In this document: positions 6,839 to 6,943 of the stretch, piece after piece
Layout: each line of letters begins with the position of its first letter
How positions within the stretch are numbered: the first letter of the stretch is position 1
DNA from: an uncultured Bacteroidales bacterium
GTDB taxonomy: Bacteria > Bacteroidota > Bacteroidia > Bacteroidales > Lentimicrobiaceae
Direction: 5' to 3'
Assembly: GCA_937864935.1 (NCBI GenBank)
Contig: CALMDN010000104.1
Span: 1 to 6,943 of the forward strand
Length of the DNA: 6,943 bases
Translations under genes and position numbers: made by a program
Notes under the pieces: generated by a model
Databases searched by the model: none
What the model saw: the letters and a program-made list of their open reading frames with translations, nothing else
What the model was told of the DNA's origin: nothing

Positions 6839-6863
6839 TCCGCGTCTTATTTTCTGACGCGGA
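6839..6863. repeat. Strong inverted repeat in the upstream spacer
   Basis: TCCGCGTC (6839-6846) and GACGCGGA (6856-6863) form a perfect 8-bp stem with a 9-nt loop. It lies upstream of the hydrolase promoter candidate. It could be the end structure of a minus-strand gene to the right of the window or a dispersed palindrome. No uninterrupted T-run follows it on either strand, so a classic intrinsic terminator is not clear. Confidence 0.6.
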
Positions 6864-6910
6864 TTTCCATGGCCTTATTTCATCTGTCGTTGGCGCGCGT
6901 CACCCGACTT

Positions 6911-6943
6911 GTCTGCCTGTCTGCCTGATTGCGGCAAGCAGAC
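6911..6943. repeat. GTCTGCCT tandem pair and palindrome at the right edge
   Basis: GTCTGCCT occurs twice in tandem (6911-6918 and 6919-6926). The second copy pairs with GCAGAC (6938-6943) to form a 6-bp inverted repeat, and TTGC/GCAA arms (6929-6932 and 6934-6937) lie inside it. The window ends exactly at the arm, so the stem may be longer. It resembles the palindromic spacer elements common in Bacteroidota genomes; that comparison is from memory, not a search. Confidence 0.5.

Overview
The window most likely comes from a Bacteroidota chromosome, probably the Bacteroidales/Marinilabiliales side, with moderately high GC in its genes. This is an inference. It rests on the helicase architecture, on start codons without Shine-Dalgarno sequences but with AT-rich leaders, on a TAnnTTTG-like promoter candidate, and on intergenic DNA rich in short repeats. 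No rRNA, tRNA, CRISPR array, transposase or phage gene was seen.

Both real genes are on the minus strand. Positions 1-4741 hold most of one very large gene, cut by the left edge. The 1580 residues present read without a stop or frameshift. They encode three enzymes in one chain: an N-terminal DEDD-type 3'-5' exonuclease, a RecQ-type SF2 helicase, and, after a linker of about 440 residues, a UvrD/Rep-type SF1A helicase. A CxxxCxxC cysteine cluster sits just before the RecQ core. The usual general-base His of the exonuclease appears to be Asn.

Positions 4742-5354 are a 613-bp spacer with no convincing gene. It holds a hexanucleotide AGGTTA array, a GC-rich hairpin, two 30-bp imperfect copies of one sequence, and a C-rich direct repeat. 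The opposite strand of that C-rich repeat is a canonical four-run G-quadruplex motif.

Positions 5355-6710 encode a complete membrane-anchored or secreted serine hydrolase of the class C beta-lactamase/NylB-like superfamily. Positions 6711-6943 are its leader, with a possible promoter and three inverted repeats; the last runs to the right edge.

The two genes run in the same direction, but the long repeat-rich spacer argues against an operon, and nothing links the hydrolase to DNA metabolism. The most notable object is the exonuclease-RecQ-UvrD fusion, which would put end resection or trimming and two helicase motors (both families usually move 3'-5') into one polypeptide.
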